The translations under genes and the position numbers were made by a program. Of a stretch of 15,014 bases of DNA, positions 13,222 to 15,014 are shown piece after piece. Source of the DNA: Lysobacterales bacterium (GTDB taxonomy: Bacteria > Pseudomonadota > Gammaproteobacteria > Xanthomonadales > SZUA-36); the NCBI GenBank assembly GCA_029287515.1, contig JARFQZ010000156.1, positions 1 through 15,014 on the forward strand, in the 5' to 3' direction. The notes below the pieces were generated by a model. The model was given only the letters and a program-made list of their open reading frames with translations. It made no database searches and was not told the origin of the DNA. Numbering within the stretch: the stretch's first letter is position 1; each line of letters begins with the position of its first letter.

Positions 13222-13229
13222 AGTATACT
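13222..13229. promoter_or_regulatory. Palindromic -10 (AGTATACT) between glpK and the monooxygenase gene
   Basis: AGTATACT is self-complementary, so TATACT reads on the reverse strand (13222-13227) and on the forward strand (13224-13229). On the reverse strand transcription would start near base 13215, the A of the glpK ATG, giving a leaderless or nearly leaderless mRNA; this fits the absence of a Shine-Dalgarno sequence. On the forward strand it could serve the monooxygenase gene, leaving a leader of about 50 bases with CCGGAG (13267-13272) as ribosome site. No good -35 element was found on either strand. Confidence 0.4.
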
Positions 13230-13283
13230 CGCAGAATCTGGCGTCATACTATCGCTGAGCAAATTTCCGGAGCGTAGCATCCC

Positions 13284-14483
13284 ATGAACCCGCGCACCAA
13301 TCCCGTTGTAATCGCCGGCGCCGGTCCTGCAGGCCTCTTTGCTGCGGTCTTACTGGTGCGTGCGGGTCACAGGGTGCTGGTGCTGGAAAAGAATGACGGG
13401 CTGGCAATGGATATGCGGGCCTCGACATTTCACCCGGCCACGCTGGACCTGCTGGACCCCCTGGGCCTCGCAGATCCCCTGGTTTTTCGCGGCTCGATCA
13501 CTCAGGGCTGGCAATACATGATTCACGGCACCAAGCAACATGCCGTATTCGACCTGGAATGTATCAGGGACAGCACCGGGTTTCCGTTTCGCTTGCAATG
13601 TGAGCAATTTCATTTCAGCAATATCGTTGTTGAGTACCTTGTTGGCAGCCCATTGTTCGAAATCCGGTTTACGCACGAAATCTCGGAGGCTGAAGACCGG
13701 AAGGGTGATGTCCTGATAAAGGCGCTGCGCCCCGGGGGTGAATATGAAATAAGGGCTTCGTGGCTGATCGCTGCGGATGGAGCCAACAGCACCATTCGAA
13801 GGCTTCTGGGCCTTGCGTTTGAGGGGCGCCCGCTGCCCATGGCTTCGGTTTCGCTGGTTCTGGATCATCCGTTTCAGCACGACATACCCGGAATCATCGG
13901 GGTCAATTATGTCTGGACCGACTCTGGATACTACAGCCTGAAGCAAATTCGCAATTTGTGGCGTTTTTCCTATGCACCTCGACCGGACCAATCCGCCGAG
14001 CAGGCCCTTTCCGATGAGGTCATCGAATCTCACCTGCAATCGATCTTTCCTTCAGAAGAGCCATACAGGGTGTTGCAGCGAAATTACTACAACCTGGAGC
14101 AGCGTTGCCTGGAGTCGTTCCGGTACGGACATGTCCTGTTTATAGGCGATGCAGCCCACCTGGACAGCCCGGCGGGAGGGTTCGGAATGAATGCCGGGAT
14201 TCACGACGCGCAGTGCCTCGTGGAGCACCTGGTGCCGGTCCTGAACGGCAAGGATGACCGGTTGCTGGACCGGTACTCGCGCCGCCGCCGAACCGTCGTG
14301 ACAGAGGACATCCAGAGACTGGCAGCTCGCAATGACCGGTGGCGCTGTGAGACAGACCCCGGGCAGCGCGACGTGATCTGGAAGGGCTTGCAGGACATCG
14401 TCAGCGACCCCGGGAAAACGAAGGAGTACCTGTTGAATTCATCCATGATCCGGTCGCGACAGCGCGAACGGGAAATTGGCTGA
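13284..14483 (+). CDS. FAD-dependent monooxygenase (p-hydroxybenzoate hydroxylase fold)
   Basis: The 399-residue product is a group-A flavoprotein hydroxylase-type enzyme. It has the N-terminal Rossmann motif GAGPAG (12-17) with E35 closing the ADP-ribose site, the LIAADGANSTIRR segment with the DG motif at 165-166, and the GD motif in VLFIGDAAHLDSPAGGFGMN (288-289). Such enzymes use NAD(P)H and oxygen to hydroxylate or epoxidise aromatic and other small substrates. No substrate can be named from sequence. It stands alone, divergent from glpK, with no ring-cleavage or cofactor genes beside it. The ATG at 13284 follows CCGGAG by 11 bases. No membrane segment is visible, so it should be cytoplasmic. 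Confidence 0.9.
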   Translation: MNPRTNPVVIAGAGPAGLFAAVLLVRAGHRVLVLEKNDGLAMDMRASTFHPATLDLLDPLGLADPLVFRGSITQGWQYMIHGTKQHAVFDLECIRDSTGFPFRLQCEQFHFSNIVVEYLVGSPLFEIRFTHEISEAEDRKGDVLIKALRPGGEYEIRASWLIAADGANSTIRRLLGLAFEGRPLPMASVSLVLDHPFQHDIPGIIGVNYVWTDSGYYSLKQIRNLWRFSYAPRPDQSAEQALSDEVIESHLQSIFPSEEPYRVLQRNYYNLEQRCLESFRYGHVLFIGDAAHLDSPAGGFGMNAGIHDAQCLVEHLVPVLNGKDDRLLDRYSRRRRTVVTEDIQRLAARNDRWRCETDPGQRDVIWKGLQDIVSDPGKTKEYLLNSSMIRSRQREREIG

Positions 14484-14511
14484 AACGCTTCTCCTGTCTT
14501 GCCTGAGAGTC

Positions 14512-14542
14512 TTGACAAACATCATTGCGCAGACCGGTTAAT
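14512..14542 (+). promoter_or_regulatory. Candidate sigma70 promoter of the asnA-like gene
   Basis: A perfect TTGACA (14512-14517) is followed after a 19-base spacer by GTTAAT (14537-14542), matching four of six bases of the -10 consensus. The spacing is longer than ideal. The ATG at 14587 lies 44 bases downstream. I see no terminator after the monooxygenase gene, so readthrough into this gene is possible. Confidence 0.4.
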
Positions 14543-14586
14543 ACTCGCCAAAATGCCCGGGTAATGGGTAAAACCGGAGATTGATA

Positions 14587-15014
14587 ATGACTAACAAACA
14601 AGCGGACCTGGCCGGTCCCGGAATCAGCACTTATGAAGAAGTGGCGAAGATTCTGCCGAAGAATTACGACTCGATCCTGACCCCCAAAGAGACCATGAAA
14701 GTGCTATTCGGGGTGAAGCACTACATAGAAGAAAACCTGTGCAGGGAGCTGAACCTGATGATGGTGCAGGTCCCGCTGATCGTCGACCGCAACAGCGGGG
14801 TAAATGACATGCTGGACCGCGACGGCTCGAGAACCCCGGTAGAGTTCCCGTGCGGCCTCGGCCTGGAGCGGCGCATGGATGCACAAGTGGTGCAGGCAGC
14901 CACCAAGTGGAAAAGGATGGCGCTGAAAACGTTCGGGCTCGACGTGGGCGAAGGGCTCTGTACCGACATGAAGGCCATCCGCAAGGATTATTTTCTCGAC
15001 CACGACCACAGCGC
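14587..15014 (+). CDS. asnA: AsnA-type aspartate-ammonia ligase, divergent (3' end cut by window)
   Basis: AsnA makes asparagine from aspartate, ammonia and ATP, releasing AMP. The first 142 residues are present and read into the window end. Recognisable elements are PKNYDS (24-29), the VNDMLD segment with D74 (matching E. coli D46), TKWKRMALK (106-114), and EGLCTDMKAIRKD (122-134) leading to DHDHS, where the family's YVDQWDWE motif would follow just outside. Odd points are an N-terminal extension of about 20 residues and the replacement of the family's VHSLAKWKR by VQAATKWKR, so the His-Ser pair at the substrate site becomes Gln-Ala. Start choice: GGAGA (14576-14580) lies six bases before the ATG. 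A catalytically altered AsnA paralogue is possible. Confidence 0.82.
   Translation, partial: MTNKQADLAGPGISTYEEVAKILPKNYDSILTPKETMKVLFGVKHYIEENLCRELNLMMVQVPLIVDRNSGVNDMLDRDGSRTPVEFPCGLGLERRMDAQVVQAATKWKRMALKTFGLDVGEGLCTDMKAIRKDYFLDHDHS

Overview
The window reads as chromosomal DNA of a GC-rich, free-living proteobacterium, most likely a gammaproteobacterium. This is inferred from the PyrB/PyrI pair, the DUF4124 and YbaN-type small proteins, the GlpK and AsnA types and the overall gene style. No rRNA, tRNA, CRISPR array, transposase or phage gene was seen. The ends of the window cut through atpC (left) and an asnA-like gene (right).

Layout. 1-1157 (+): the end of the ATP synthase epsilon gene, presumably the tail of the main atp operon. 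After it come a strong dyad with no T-run, an exported protein with two related repeats, and a textbook rho-independent terminator. 1156-2787 (-): an MscS-family channel gene cut by an in-frame amber codon exactly where the cytoplasmic alpha/beta domain begins. 2853-5680 (+): a tightly packed operon of pyrB, pyrI, a threonine dehydratase-type PLP lyase and a second, complete epsilon-subunit gene about 65% identical to the first. 5686-7074 (-): an exported gluzincin-type zinc protease. 7106-8052 (+): an exported DUF4124 protein and a YbaN-type inner-membrane protein, closed by a symmetric terminator shared with the convergent gene. 8080-9318 (-): a secreted protein with one N-terminal domain and two divergent C-terminal repeats. 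9527-10758 (+): a His-rich metal-transporter-like membrane protein translationally coupled to an exported histidine phosphatase. 10800-13215 (-): glycerol kinase followed 4 bases later by a monoacylglycerol-lipase-like hydrolase. 13284-14483 (+): an FAD monooxygenase. 14587 to the end (+): a divergent AsnA-type ligase, incomplete.

How the genes fit together. pyrBI encodes the catalytic and regulatory chains of a class-B aspartate transcarbamoylase, so pyrimidine synthesis is the clearest pathway. glpK with the lipase-like gene forms a compact module that could release and phosphorylate glycerol from monoacylglycerols. The strangest element is the second epsilon subunit. It sits without other ATP synthase genes at the end of the pyrimidine and threonine dehydratase operon, 4.8 kb from the first copy. 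I see no defence system, biosynthetic cluster or mobile island. The candidates for new biology are the orphan epsilon gene, the amber-split channel gene, the coupled transporter and phosphatase pair, and the two repeat-containing secreted proteins.
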